From assembly GCA_029785375.1 (NCBI GenBank), contig JAFLZV010000003.1, positions 41,518 through 105,517 of the forward strand: a DNA stretch of 64,000 nucleotides. The letters run 5' to 3'. The notes beneath the pieces are model-generated. The model was not told the origin of the DNA. It made no database searches and was given only the letters and a program-made list of their open reading frames with translations. Below, in pieces: positions 9,259 through 19,072 of this stretch; position 1 is the stretch's first letter, and every line of letters starts with the position of its first letter. This DNA is from Nitrososphaerota archaeon (lineage in GTDB: Archaea > Thermoproteota > Nitrososphaeria > Nitrososphaerales > Gagatemarchaeaceae). Made by a program: the position numbers and the translations under genes.

Positions 9259-10143
9259 ATGGGGAACAGCATACCAGTCGAGCTAGCCTACGACTCCAAG
9301 GCGCAGGTTGGCGAAGGGCCGAGCTGGGACGAGAGGCGAGGGGTCCTCCACTGGGTGGACATAATCTCAGGCCTTGTGAACACCTACCACCCCTCAACCT
9401 CGGAGAACAAGTCGAGAAGAGTGGGGAGGTTCGTGAGTTCCGTGGTCCCTTCGAAGTCAGGAAGGGTCGTGATGACACTCCAGCACGAGGTCTGCGCCCT
9501 GGATCTGGAGAGCGGCAAAGTCAAGGTTCTTGCGGTGGCGGAGGCCGGCGAAGAGGAGAACAGGTTCAACGACGGGAAGTGCGACCCTGCTGGGAGGCTC
9601 TGGGCCGGGACCATGAGCCTGAAAGGGAAGAAGGGGAACGGCGCGCTCTACGTGTTGGAACGGGGCAGAAAAATTAGGAAGGTGCTTGGGGGGGTCAGCA
9701 CTTCCAACGGGCTTGGGTGGAGTCCCGACGGAGGGACAATGTACTACATCGACACCCCCACGAGGAAGGTGTCGGCCTTCGACTGCGAGATAAACACTTG
9801 GGAAATAAAGAACAGGAGGACAGTGGTCGACTTCGGGGGTCAGCCTGGGAACCCTGACGGGATGGCCGTAGACGAGGAGGGGAAGCTCTGGGTCGCCCAC
9901 TGGGGAGGATGGCGGGTGACAAGATGGAATCCCGAGACAGGGGAGAACCTCTCCCAGGTGGACTTGCCCGTACCCCTGGTGTCCTCTTGTTGCTTCGGGG
10001 GGGAGAAACTGGACAGGTTGTACATAACCACGGCGAGGACAGGGTTAGACGCTGAACAGCTCTCCGAAGTCCCCAACTCGGGGGGGCTCTTTGTCGCCCA
10101 GGTCGGCGCCAGAGGTCTACCCACCTACGCATTTGATGAGTGA
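9259..10143 (+). CDS. SMP-30/gluconolactonase/LRE family sugar lactonase
   Basis: VGEGPSWDERRGVLHWVDI, NRFNDGKCDPAGRLWAGTM, STSNGLGWSPDGGTMYYIDT, GNPDGMAVDEEGKLWVAHWGG. Confidence 0.92.
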   Translation: MGNSIPVELAYDSKAQVGEGPSWDERRGVLHWVDIISGLVNTYHPSTSENKSRRVGRFVSSVVPSKSGRVVMTLQHEVCALDLESGKVKVLAVAEAGEEENRFNDGKCDPAGRLWAGTMSLKGKKGNGALYVLERGRKIRKVLGGVSTSNGLGWSPDGGTMYYIDTPTRKVSAFDCEINTWEIKNRRTVVDFGGQPGNPDGMAVDEEGKLWVAHWGGWRVTRWNPETGENLSQVDLPVPLVSSCCFGGEKLDRLYITTARTGLDAEQLSEVPNSGGLFVAQVGARGLPTYAFDE

Positions 10144-10193
10144 CCTGTCACAGGCTCTCTTTCGGCCCAATTCCCCGTCACCGACCGAGATGG

Positions 10194-11372
10194 TCATCTT
10201 CTCTTCTTTGTGCGCCGAGTCCCCTTCATGTTCCTGTCCTCCCACCCCTCCTGGAAGATGTTGAACTCGGTGACGTCGGTGGCGAGGTGCTCCTCGACTG
10301 CTCTCATGTCGAGCTCCACCCCCAGCCCTGGTTTCGTCGGGACCTTCATCTCCCCTCCTTCAACCGTCAATGCCTCCTTCAGCAGGTCATTCCTCCATTC
10401 CACGTCGAACTCGTCAAAGCTCTCTTGAATGTCGAAGTTGGGGATGCATGCGTCAAGCTGGAGACAGGCCGCCGTCGCGACGGGCCCTTCCGCCTGGTGT
10501 GGAGCCACCGTTATGAAGTGAGGTTCTGCCAAGGCGCTTATCTTCTTCCCCTGCATTATACCTCCTGTGTTGACAAGGTCTGGCTGGACCACGTCCACGG
10601 CCCGGCTCTCAATCAGGGGAGCGAACCCATAGTTGGTGAGCACCCTCTCCCCGCTGGCTATGGGTATCGTTGTCTTGCTCTTCACCTCTCTCAGCGCCAT
10701 GATGTCCTCGGGGGGGACGGGCTCCTCGAACCATCTGGGGTTGTACTCCTCCATCAGCTTGGCGATCCTCACAGCTGTCTCGGGCTTGAACCTACCGTGC
10801 CCTTCGACCAAGATGTCTACGTAGTCCCCCACGGCCTCTCTTACCGCGCGGACTCTCTCTATGGCCCTCTCGACTTCCCCCTGAGTCGCGGACATGTATG
10901 CAGTTCCGAAGGGGTCGAACTTCAACGCGGTGTACCCCCTTGCCTTGACCTCCTTTGCCTTCTCTCCGAAGTCGTCGGCAGACCTGGCCCCCGTGTACCA
11001 GCCGTTGGCGTACACCTTCACAGTAGACGAGGCGTCCCCCCCGAAGAGGGCGTGTATGGGCGCCCCGTAGTGCTTTCCGAGCAGGTCCCAGCATGCAGTC
11101 TCTACAGCCCCCATGGCCGTTACATTGACCGCCGAAGCGTTCCTGTTGAAGGAGTCCCTGTACCATTCGTTCCAGTTCTTCTCAATCTGGAAGGGGTCAC
11201 TGTCGATGTAGTACTTCTTCCTCTCCTCTAACTCGGCCACCACGGCCGAACTTTCCCCGTAGAGGGTCGCCTCGGAGATCCCCTGTAGCCCTGTGCTCGT
11301 TTCAAGCTGGACGAACACCCACCTCTTCCACGGGTTCCCCACGATGTATGTCTCGAGCCCGGTAATCTTCAT
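10194..11372 (-). CDS. Enolase superfamily sugar-acid dehydratase (galactonate/gluconate dehydratase-like)
   Basis: ETACWDLLGKHYGAPIHALFGG, EGHGRFKPETAV, WFEEPVPPED, IASGERV, VAPHQAEGPVATAA. Confidence 0.9.
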   Translation of the reverse strand: MKITGLETYIVGNPWKRWVFVQLETSTGLQGISEATLYGESSAVVAELEERKKYYIDSDPFQIEKNWNEWYRDSFNRNASAVNVTAMGAVETACWDLLGKHYGAPIHALFGGDASSTVKVYANGWYTGARSADDFGEKAKEVKARGYTALKFDPFGTAYMSATQGEVERAIERVRAVREAVGDYVDILVEGHGRFKPETAVRIAKLMEEYNPRWFEEPVPPEDIMALREVKSKTTIPIASGERVLTNYGFAPLIESRAVDVVQPDLVNTGGIMQGKKISALAEPHFITVAPHQAEGPVATAACLQLDACIPNFDIQESFDEFDVEWRNDLLKEALTVEGGEMKVPTKPGLGVELDMRAVEEHLATDVTEFNIFQEGWEDRNMKGTRRTKKRR

Positions 11373-12397
11373 GCCAAACCCTCCCTGGCATGCCCCCTCC
11401 CGTCAAGCGAGCGGAGGCAGGGGATGACCTCCTTGTTGCAGGCATCTATGAACTTCTCTTCGGAAGGGCTTGCGCTATGGAACTGAATCTCCTCGAAACC
11501 ATAGGACATAGCATCCATTGCGCTCTTTATGATGTCTTCAGCGGAAGTTGCGATGTTCCAAGCCTTCGATAGCTCCTCGTCCGAGTGAACTCCCCCCTCA
11601 CGCTCTAGCTCCCTCGGGTCGTTCAGCCCTGAACCAAGGACGCCGGGGATCAAGCCAGGCTTCCACTTGGAGGCGGACCTCAGCGCCCTGTCGTAGTCTT
11701 CGTCGAAGGAGAGGAAGAGCTCGAGGTTCTTCCTTATGGTGGAGGGGTCCCTCCCCGCCTTGCGGGCGGATCGGGCTATGATTTCCCAGGTGTCTCGGAA
11801 CCTTCCCAGAAAGGGGCTCGAGATAGCGTATCCGTCGGCGTGGGACCCAACGAGCTCGGCGGACTTTGGTCCGAGTGCGGCCACGTAAATCGGGACCTTT
11901 CCTCTAGGCCTCGTGTATAGGTTAGCCCCCTTCAGCTTGAAGTACTTTCCTTCGTACGTCACGAAGTCCTCGGTCCAGAGTCTTCTGATTATTTCGATCG
12001 ACTCGCGGAGCCGCTGGAGCCTCTCTTCAAACCGGGGCCATCGGAGGCCGAGGGGGACTTCGTTCATCGCCTCGCCCGTCCCTAGGCCTAGGAAGAAGCG
12101 GTCGGGGAACATCTCGTCCATGGTGGCGAAGGCCTGGGCGACCAGCCCGGGATGGTACCTCCCTATCGGTGCGGTGACCATGGTTCCGAACCTCATGCGT
12201 GGGAGGACCGCGGCAGCAGAGCTCATCCAAGTCCAAGCGAAACCCCCGGCCGCCCCGGTGTGGAACCAAGGATGGAAGTGGTCGCTTATGGCAACGAACT
12301 CGAACCCAGCCGAGTCCGCTCTCTTCGCGAACTCCAGGAGCCTGCTCGGCTGGTGCCCTTCTTCTTCGGCCCTGTACCCGAACGCACTCGCGGACAA
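11369..12397 (-). CDS. F420-dependent LLM-class oxidoreductase, glucose-6-phosphate dehydrogenase (FGD)-like
   Basis: FVAISDHFHPWFH, FLGLGTGEAMNEVPLGLRWPRFEERLQRLRESIEIIRRLW, VPIYVAALGPKSAELVG closely resemble mycobacterial FGD motifs. 4-nt overlap with the next gene. Confidence 0.87.
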   Translation of the reverse strand: MSASAFGYRAEEEGHQPSRLLEFAKRADSAGFEFVAISDHFHPWFHTGAAGGFAWTWMSSAAAVLPRMRFGTMVTAPIGRYHPGLVAQAFATMDEMFPDRFFLGLGTGEAMNEVPLGLRWPRFEERLQRLRESIEIIRRLWTEDFVTYEGKYFKLKGANLYTRPRGKVPIYVAALGPKSAELVGSHADGYAISSPFLGRFRDTWEIIARSARKAGRDPSTIRKNLELFLSFDEDYDRALRSASKWKPGLIPGVLGSGLNDPRELEREGGVHSDEELSKAWNIATSAEDIIKSAMDAMSYGFEEIQFHSASPSEEKFIDACNKEVIPCLRSLDGRGHAREGLA

Positions 12398-12401
12398 GCG
12401 G

Positions 12402-13244
12402 TTATGCCTTTGCCGCAGTCCCCTTCAGGTGCTTTACGCCCCTTGTTACCCCTTCCTCAGGGGAGTAGACCGGGTCTTCGTGCTCCATGGAGAGGGCGTT
12501 GGCGTATGCTGCCTCCTTGAGCTTGTGGCCGAGCTCCGTCCAGTCGATCAGCCCCTCGCCTGGGACGCGGAACCTCCACCACCCCTTGGCGTTGACCCCG
12601 TCTCGCGACAGCCTGTCTCTGAGGATCTCCGTATCTTTCGCATGGACGTGGTAGATCCTGTCCCCGAACTTCTCTACGGGCGTCTTATAATCTATCATCT
12701 GCCAGACGAAATGGGATGGGTCGTAGTTCAGGCCGAGGGTCTTCGAAGGGACGGTCTTGAACATGCGCTCGATTCGCGGGATGTTGTAGACCGCCGAGCC
12801 CCAGTGGACCTCTACCCCGATCTTCACGTTCCTCGAAGAGGCGTGATCCACCAGGTCCCCCATCGACTCTCCGAACTCCTTGAACGTCCTGTCTTCGTCC
12901 CATTCGGGGGCCTGGGCGCCCGCGAACGTGTTCACCACGGGGACGCCGAGCGCACTTGCCAGGTCCACGGCTTTCTTGAAGTTCTCGTTTATCGTCTTCC
13001 TCTTCGCAGGGTCCACTGCGAGGTGGTTGGCGTGCCCGCTGAGGGAAGAGATGCCAAGCTTGTACTTCGACACCGCCTTCTTGGTGTCCGCGCCCCTGTT
13101 CACCAGCTCCCTGTCGAGGTTTATGTGCGGGTCACCCGGGTGGGCGGCGATCTCCACAGTCTCGCACCCGATCCCTGACACGAACTTCAGCGCTTCTTCG
13201 AACGACCTGTCGTGGAAGATTGCAGTGAAGACCCCCACTTTCAT
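12402..13244 (-). CDS. Sugar phosphate isomerase/epimerase-like TIM barrel (AP-endonuclease-2 family)
   Basis: [75 protein letters not shown]. Confidence 0.9.
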   Translation of the reverse strand: MKVGVFTAIFHDRSFEEALKFVSGIGCETVEIAAHPGDPHINLDRELVNRGADTKKAVSKYKLGISSLSGHANHLAVDPAKRKTINENFKKAVDLASALGVPVVNTFAGAQAPEWDEDRTFKEFGESMGDLVDHASSRNVKIGVEVHWGSAVYNIPRIERMFKTVPSKTLGLNYDPSHFVWQMIDYKTPVEKFGDRIYHVHAKDTEILRDRLSRDGVNAKGWWRFRVPGEGLIDWTELGHKLKEAAYANALSMEHEDPVYSPEEGVTRGVKHLKGTAAKA

Positions 13245-14278
13245 GCTCTTGCCACCACCTCATGGCTGGCGCTCTGGCGTCCCGCCGAGCCACCGTAGCT
13301 GACGGCCCGCCCCGTGGCCATAGACTCATACTCCGCCGTTATGAGCCTGACTACATCCCTCCCGTCAGATGCAGTCTGGAGAGGTTCGCGCCCGGTGTCC
13401 AAGCATTCGGCGAAGTGCTCTATCTCCGCGATGAACGTATCCTTCGCGTTCGGCCATTCGCGTCTGGCGTCGCTCATCCCAAGCGCCTTCAGCACCAGAA
13501 GGTTGTGGGTTCCGAGCAATTCACCCCTCTCCCCTGTGACAGAGAAGATATACCCTCCCGACGGGACTGGAAAGGCCCAAGACGACAGTATGTTCCCCAT
13601 TGAGCCGTCCTGGAACTTCAAGGCGACGAAGCCGGTGTCCTCTCCGTCCATCGTCACCCTGTACCTTCCACCCATCGCAAATACCTGCGCGACGGGAGCC
13701 GGGGCGAAGTAGTTCATCATGTAGTTGGGGTGGTACCCTGTGTCAATCAGCTCCCCCCCTCCCATTTCATCCCGGTTCGTCCTCCAGCCGCTGATTCCGT
13801 TGTTCCTGAAGCAGTCCTGGGTCCTGATGAAGTGGATTTTTCCGATGAGCCCTTCACCTATCAACCTTTTCGCCTCCTGGAGGGCTGGCGCGAAGAGCTG
13901 GTTGTGGGCGGGCATGAACTTCTTCCCTGACTTCCTGACAGCCTCGACTATCTCATCAGCGTCCTTCACCGTCAGGCACATTGGTTTCTCGCACATGGCG
14001 TGCTTGCCCGCCGCCAAGGCCTTCAATATGACAGGCTTGTGCAGTTTGTGCGGGAGACAGATGTCGACGAAGTCTACATCGGCGTCCCGGAGCATCTTCT
14101 CGTAGTCCGTGTACGCCTCCCCTCCGAGCGAAGCGCCGAGCTTCTCCGCTGCATCCTTCCTGACGTCCGCGACAGCTGTCACCTCGACGCGCCCCTTGAG
14201 CGCCTCGTACCCCCTGGCGTGGGCCCAAGAGATTCCTCCACAGCCGATTATCGCTGCTTTGAGCATGGCTGCGCCCAC
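13241..14278 (-). CDS. Gfo/Idh/MocA family NAD(P)-dependent oxidoreductase
   Basis: LKAAIIGCGGISWAHARGYEAL, DFVDICLPHKLHKPVILKALAAGKHAMCEKPMCLTVKDADEIV. Start overlaps the next gene by 4 nt. Confidence 0.93.
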   Translation of the reverse strand: MGAAMLKAAIIGCGGISWAHARGYEALKGRVEVTAVADVRKDAAEKLGASLGGEAYTDYEKMLRDADVDFVDICLPHKLHKPVILKALAAGKHAMCEKPMCLTVKDADEIVEAVRKSGKKFMPAHNQLFAPALQEAKRLIGEGLIGKIHFIRTQDCFRNNGISGWRTNRDEMGGGELIDTGYHPNYMMNYFAPAPVAQVFAMGGRYRVTMDGEDTGFVALKFQDGSMGNILSSWAFPVPSGGYIFSVTGERGELLGTHNLLVLKALGMSDARREWPNAKDTFIAEIEHFAECLDTGREPLQTASDGRDVVRLITAEYESMATGRAVSYGGSAGRQSASHEVVARA

Positions 14279-14331
14279 TCAGGCCGAGAAATAAAGTATT
14301 GCAAGAGCTCGCGCTGCATTCGGCCCTACGG

Positions 14332-15537
14332 CTAACTTGCTAATCCCGGCGCTTCCCATCTCTGTGAGGAGATTGACTTCTGGACCGCTTCGATGACTTC
14401 GTCTGCCCTCAGCCCGTCGTAGAAAGTGGCGCCCCATGGGGCCACCCTCCCGTCACGGGCTATCACGTCGAAGAAGTGATAGACTTCGTGCACCATTGCG
14501 TGTTCCCAGCCGATGATATGCCCCCGGGGCCACCACTTCCCGACGAAGGGGTGGTCAGCTTCAGTCACCAAAATCGTCTTGAACCCCCTCCTGTCTGACT
14601 GCTCTCTGTTCGAATAGACCTCCAGTTCGTTTAGCCTCTCGAGGTTGAATCCTATCGAGCCTTCGGTGCCATGTATCTCTATCCTCTGGAAGTTGCGCCT
14701 CCCGGCGCAGAATCTTGATGCTTCCAGGGACCCGACTGCCCCTCCCGTGAACTTGACAAGGGCGACGAAGGCGTCGTCAACGTCCACCTCTCCCTTCTTT
14801 GTGGGGTCGCCCGGGAGCGGCCTCGCGCCAGTAAACGTCTTCGCAATCCCGACAGTCGCACCTATTTCTCCTACTAGGAACCTGGAGAGATCTATTATGT
14901 GGGCGCCAAGGTCACCGAGAGCCCCGCTCCCGGCAGACTCCTTCCTGAACCTCCACGTGCGGGGGACGTCAGGGTCCATCGCCCAGTCTTGAAGATAAGC
15001 CGCCCTGAACTGGAGGACTTTTCCTATGTACCCCTCGTCGATGAACTGCTTCGCCAGCCTGACCGCGGGGACGAACCTGTAGTTGAAGGCGACCATGTGC
15101 TTGACCCCAGCTTTCTCCGCCGCCCTGAGCATCGCCTGCGACTCCCCCGGGTTCCTCCCTAGGGGCTTCTCGCACAAGATGTGCTTCCCCCGCTCAGCAG
15201 CCTCGACGCACGGCCCGAGGTGCATGTCGTTGGGGAGCCCGTTATCCACCACTTCTACCTCGGGGTCCGCCACCAGTTTGTTCCAGTCGGTGTAGTAGCG
15301 CTGGAAGCCGAATCTGACGGCGGCCTCCTTCACCTTCCCTTCGGTCCTCCCAGCTATGGCTACGAGCCGGGGACGCGCCGGGGGAGGGTAGAAGAAGACA
15401 GGCATCCTGGCGTAGGCGTTGCTGTGCGCTTTACCCATGAACGAGTAACCTAGCATACCTACCCCTAACTCAGGAATCTCCTCTTGCCGCTTCGATGCTT
15501 CCTTCACAGACGTATCAACTCTCCAGCGTCCATCCAC
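14332..15537 (-). CDS. Gfo/Idh/MocA family oxidoreductase
   Basis: VGMLGYSFMGKAHSNAYARMP, KHILCEKPLGRNPGESQAM, GALGDLGAHIIDLSRFLVG. Confidence 0.93.
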   Translation of the reverse strand: MDGRWRVDTSVKEASKRQEEIPELGVGMLGYSFMGKAHSNAYARMPVFFYPPPARPRLVAIAGRTEGKVKEAAVRFGFQRYYTDWNKLVADPEVEVVDNGLPNDMHLGPCVEAAERGKHILCEKPLGRNPGESQAMLRAAEKAGVKHMVAFNYRFVPAVRLAKQFIDEGYIGKVLQFRAAYLQDWAMDPDVPRTWRFRKESAGSGALGDLGAHIIDLSRFLVGEIGATVGIAKTFTGARPLPGDPTKKGEVDVDDAFVALVKFTGGAVGSLEASRFCAGRRNFQRIEIHGTEGSIGFNLERLNELEVYSNREQSDRRGFKTILVTEADHPFVGKWWPRGHIIGWEHAMVHEVYHFFDVIARDGRVAPWGATFYDGLRADEVIEAVQKSISSQRWEAPGLAS

Positions 15538-15626
15538 AACCCCGAGAAACGAACCCCCCTTAGAACATATAACAGTTTGCGAACAAGTGGCTTCGGGACA
15601 ATTGTGCCCAGCAGCCCCATCAAGGC

Positions 15627-16111
15627 ATGAACGTGGGGCGTGGGGAGAAGCTGCGTGACGTCTCCCCAGCCGAGGATGCGGACAAGAAATTGGTCAGCAG
15701 CTCGGTGAATGACGTCCTGCGACCCCCCGCGAAGAATGCCGACGAGCGGTCGATGCGCGTCAGGCAAAGAGCGGCTGAGTTCTGGGACGAAAACTACATC
15801 GTGCGTCACGACCCGGCCGCGAGGGCTTGATTGACAGGCTGGCGGCGCTGTCCTCCGCCTTTTCTAAGACACAAGTGGAGCTTGCCCTGCTCTTTGCGAA
15901 GGAGGACATGGCAGCAGAATGCCTGAGCACAGCCGACCATACGGGACATTTCCTAGGCGTCTCGCCCTCGGGCAAGAGGGTCTCGTGGCTCCAGAAGGAG
16001 ATATTCCGATTGAAAGGCGGCATGATCATAGAGGGATGGGTGACAAGAGACTGGCTCGGGCTCTTGCAACAACTCGGCGCCATCGGGAAGGCCAGACAGA
16101 CAGGAGGGTAG
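15627..16111 (+). pseudogene. Frameshifted SnoaL-like (ester/polyketide cyclase) protein
   Basis: FWDENYIVRHDPAARA* in one frame, then REGLIDRLAALSSAFSKTQVELALLFAKEDMAAECLSTADHTGHFLGVSPSGKRVSWLQKEIFRLKGGMIIEGWVTRDWLGLLQQLG in another. The two halves fit one SnoaL-like domain. Confidence 0.6.
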
Positions 16112-16435
16112 ACGGTCGTTCGTCTAGGACGCTTCATATCATCATCGTCCGCGCCCCTCTCACACTAGAATAACGCAGTTGTGCCAATGCCTCAGTGAGT
16201 CGGAGGGCCTGCCGATGTAAGAGCGGGTCGCGCTGGCGCTCTAGGTTCCCCCCTTCCGCCTGGCATGTGGAGAGAGGCCCTCCCACGCCACGTTGAACCT
16301 TAAGGGTCCGTGTGGCCTGAGGTTACACCCCTCTGACCCCTTACGAGGCGAGTTTCCAGGTTTGCACAGACTCTTAAGAGGGCTTCAAGGGGAAAGCACT
16401 TGTAACACGCCTCCCCCCGGTCCCAGGAGTCAACG

Positions 16436-17884
16436 ATGAACGAAGCGAGCCCCGGTCGTCTGGTGCTGAGCGAGGCGCTCGGCGTCCTCCCACCCGAGTG
16501 GCCGCACTCACTTCTGCCTAAGTTAAGGTCGAGACGGATAAAGGCCCGAGAGAAGGTCGTCGTCGTGGACGACGACCCCACAGGCGCTCAGACGGTCCAT
16601 GACGTGTCGATACTGACCCGGTGGTCGACCACCTCTCTGCGTTCTGAGCTCGCAGACGATTCACCCGCCTTCTTCTTGCTCTCCAACTCGCGAAGTCTTC
16701 CGCTCGCCGAGGCGAGAGCCCTTAACAAGGACATCGGCCTGGAACTGGCCGAAGCTAGTCGGACGCTGGAACGGAGGCTCGTAGTCATCAGTCGCAGCGA
16801 CTCCACCCTCAGGGGACACTTCCCCGGGGAGATGGAGGCGCTGGAAGAAGGGCTCGGAGGAGGCTTCGATGCGTGGTTTCTGATACCTTTCTTCCGAGAG
16901 GGCCACAGATACACAATCGGCGACATCCACTATGCAGCCGAAGACGGTTGGCTGGTGCCTGTGGGAGGGACAGACTACGCGAAGGATGCCACCTTTGGGT
17001 ACTCTTCGTCGAACCTGAAGAGCTGGGTCGAAGAGAAGACAGAGGGGCGAGTCCGAGCGGAAGACGTTACTTCTATCTCGCTGGAAGAGATACGCCTGGG
17101 CGGCCCGTCGCGTGTAGCAGAGCTTGTCCTGGGCCTCCGCCGGGGGAGCGTTTGCGTTGTGAACGCGGCGAGCCTCCGCGACCTGGAGGTCTTCACCCTC
17201 GGCGTATCAGAGGCCGAGGCGAAGGGCAGGAGGTACCTCTATCGCACCGCTGCGTCGTTCGTGCAGGTACGGATAGGCCAGGGACGGTCCCACCTGCTCA
17301 CACGGCGGGAGCTGAAGCTGTCCGGTAGTGAAGGGGGACTGGTGGTAGTCGGCTCCCACGTCCCCAAGTCTACCGCTCAGCTGGAGTCGCTTCTGAAAGA
17401 TGACACGAAGGTCGCGGCCGTAGAGGTTGATGCGGAGACTCTGCTCGATGAGAACGGCAGGGCAGACGAAATCAGCCGAGTCGTGCGCCTTACAGAGGCC
17501 CGCCTCTCTCGGGGCGAAGACGTCGTTGTCTTCACCAGTCGCAAGGTCCTCATCGGAGGCCTCCCCGACGCCAGCCTTACAGTCGCACAGAAGATATCTG
17601 ACGGCGTGGCAGCGGTGGTTCACGGCATCTCGAGGAGGCCGCGCTACGTCCTCACCAAGGGAGGCGTGACATCCGCCGACATCGCTACGAAGGCCCTCGG
17701 TGTTCGCCGGGCCTTTGTGCTAGGGCAGATTGCGGAAGGCGTCCCCGTGTGGCGTCTCGGGCCTGAGAGCCGCTTCCCAGGCCTGGCATACCTGATTTTC
17801 CCCGGGAACGTGGGGGGACTCGACGCTCTCACGGAGGTTGTGGAAGCGCTGGGGCTCAAGACCGGAACCAAGGGGAGCAGCTGA
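16436..17884 (+). CDS. Four-carbon acid sugar kinase (DUF1537 / OtnK-DtnK-LtnK-like)
   Basis: VVVVDDDPTGAQTVHDVSILTRWS, SRSDSTLRGHFPGE, and a C-terminal domain with YVLTKGGVTSADIATKALGVRRAFVLGQIAEGVPVW and FPGNVGG. Confidence 0.92.
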   Translation: MNEASPGRLVLSEALGVLPPEWPHSLLPKLRSRRIKAREKVVVVDDDPTGAQTVHDVSILTRWSTTSLRSELADDSPAFFLLSNSRSLPLAEARALNKDIGLELAEASRTLERRLVVISRSDSTLRGHFPGEMEALEEGLGGGFDAWFLIPFFREGHRYTIGDIHYAAEDGWLVPVGGTDYAKDATFGYSSSNLKSWVEEKTEGRVRAEDVTSISLEEIRLGGPSRVAELVLGLRRGSVCVVNAASLRDLEVFTLGVSEAEAKGRRYLYRTAASFVQVRIGQGRSHLLTRRELKLSGSEGGLVVVGSHVPKSTAQLESLLKDDTKVAAVEVDAETLLDENGRADEISRVVRLTEARLSRGEDVVVFTSRKVLIGGLPDASLTVAQKISDGVAAVVHGISRRPRYVLTKGGVTSADIATKALGVRRAFVLGQIAEGVPVWRLGPESRFPGLAYLIFPGNVGGLDALTEVVEALGLKTGTKGSS

Positions 17885-17885
17885 A

Positions 17886-18740
17886 ATGCTAGCGGCGATG
17901 ACGGACCTCTTGGCCGAGGCGAAGGCAGGCGGGTTCGCTGTGGGGTCGTTCAACGTCTACAATCTGGAAGGGGCGCTGGCAGTGGTGGAAGCAGCGGAGA
18001 GAACCCGAAGCCCTGCGGCGATACAGCTACATTCTCCTGCAGTCAAGAGCGGCGGACCCCCACTGGTGGCTCTGTGTCTGGCCGCCGCGAGGGGGGCCAA
18101 CGTGCCGATGGCAGTTCACTTCGACCACGGTTCTTCAGTCGGAGAAATAGAGGAGGCGCTTGCAATCGGCTTCACGTCAATCATGGCGGACGGGTCTAGG
18201 CTGCCTTACGCCGAGAACGTGGAATTCACGAAGAAGATGACTACCCTAGCTCACTCCAAGAAGGTCGCAGTCGAGGGGGAACTGGGACGGCTTGCAGGCA
18301 CAGAAGGGGACATGGTCGTTCCGGAGTCCGAAGGAAGCATGACTGATCCAGACCAAGCCGCATCTTTCGTAGAGCAGACAGGGGTGGACGCCCTTGCGGT
18401 GTGCATCGGCAACTCGCATGGGCGCTCGGGCACCAAAGACCGCCTTGATTTCGGGCTGCTGGCGCGTATCAGAAGCGCCGTGGTTGTCCCCCTCGTGCTT
18501 CACGGAGCCTCGGGAGTTTCGGAGCCATCGATTCGCCGCTGTATTGACCTCGGCGTCACAAAATTCAACGTCAACGCAGAGTTGCGCGGGGCATACGTGA
18601 GCGCCCTGAGCCAGGGGTTGCACAGCCAGCCTCCTGACCTCGCTGAGCTGATGCGGTCCGCGACCGTGGCGGTGCGAGACGTCGTCAGCAACAAACTGCG
18701 TATCTTCAGGTCAAGCGGGAGGGCCGGAGGGATGGTGTAA
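17886..18740 (+). CDS. Class II ketose-bisphosphate aldolase (FbaA/GatY-like)
   Basis: GSFNVYNLEGALAVVEAAE, VHFDHGSSVGEIEEALAIGFTSIMADGS, VEGELGRLAGTEGD, LHGASGVSEPSIRRCIDLGVTKFNVNAEL. ATG at 17886 chosen over the longer ORF. Confidence 0.92.
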   Translation: MLAAMTDLLAEAKAGGFAVGSFNVYNLEGALAVVEAAERTRSPAAIQLHSPAVKSGGPPLVALCLAAARGANVPMAVHFDHGSSVGEIEEALAIGFTSIMADGSRLPYAENVEFTKKMTTLAHSKKVAVEGELGRLAGTEGDMVVPESEGSMTDPDQAASFVEQTGVDALAVCIGNSHGRSGTKDRLDFGLLARIRSAVVVPLVLHGASGVSEPSIRRCIDLGVTKFNVNAELRGAYVSALSQGLHSQPPDLAELMRSATVAVRDVVSNKLRIFRSSGRAGGMV

Positions 18741-19072
18741 CCTGACGGGGAACTGCCGGATTCGGCGTCGCGCCTGCTGCTGGTCCCCCCTTGGAGGGAG
18801 ATGGCGTACGAGTTCGTCGAGGGATTCCAGAAGTCCAAGGAGACGTAACGCGACAGCCCCTGGAGGCCTGGTCGAACTCGGGCCAGACCGAGCTCCCCCG
18901 GAGGATCGGTGGGAAGCTGCCGAGCGGGATGGACGCGCCCTCGCTGCCGAGGGGTAAATGCGCAAGCTATTGGGACGATGGCGCTGAAGGCCTCCGGCGC
19001 TTCAACGCTCAAATAAGGCGGAGGGGCAGAAGGAGCTGCTTGAGGGAGGGTCCTTCTTTGGGGGACGGCTCC

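Noticed and set aside
10140-11231. 363-aa plus-strand ORF
   Set aside because: Antisense to the enolase-superfamily gene 10194-11372; no recognisable motifs.
11913-13178. 421-aa plus-strand ORF
   Set aside because: Antisense to the F420 oxidoreductase and TIM-barrel genes; shadow ORF.
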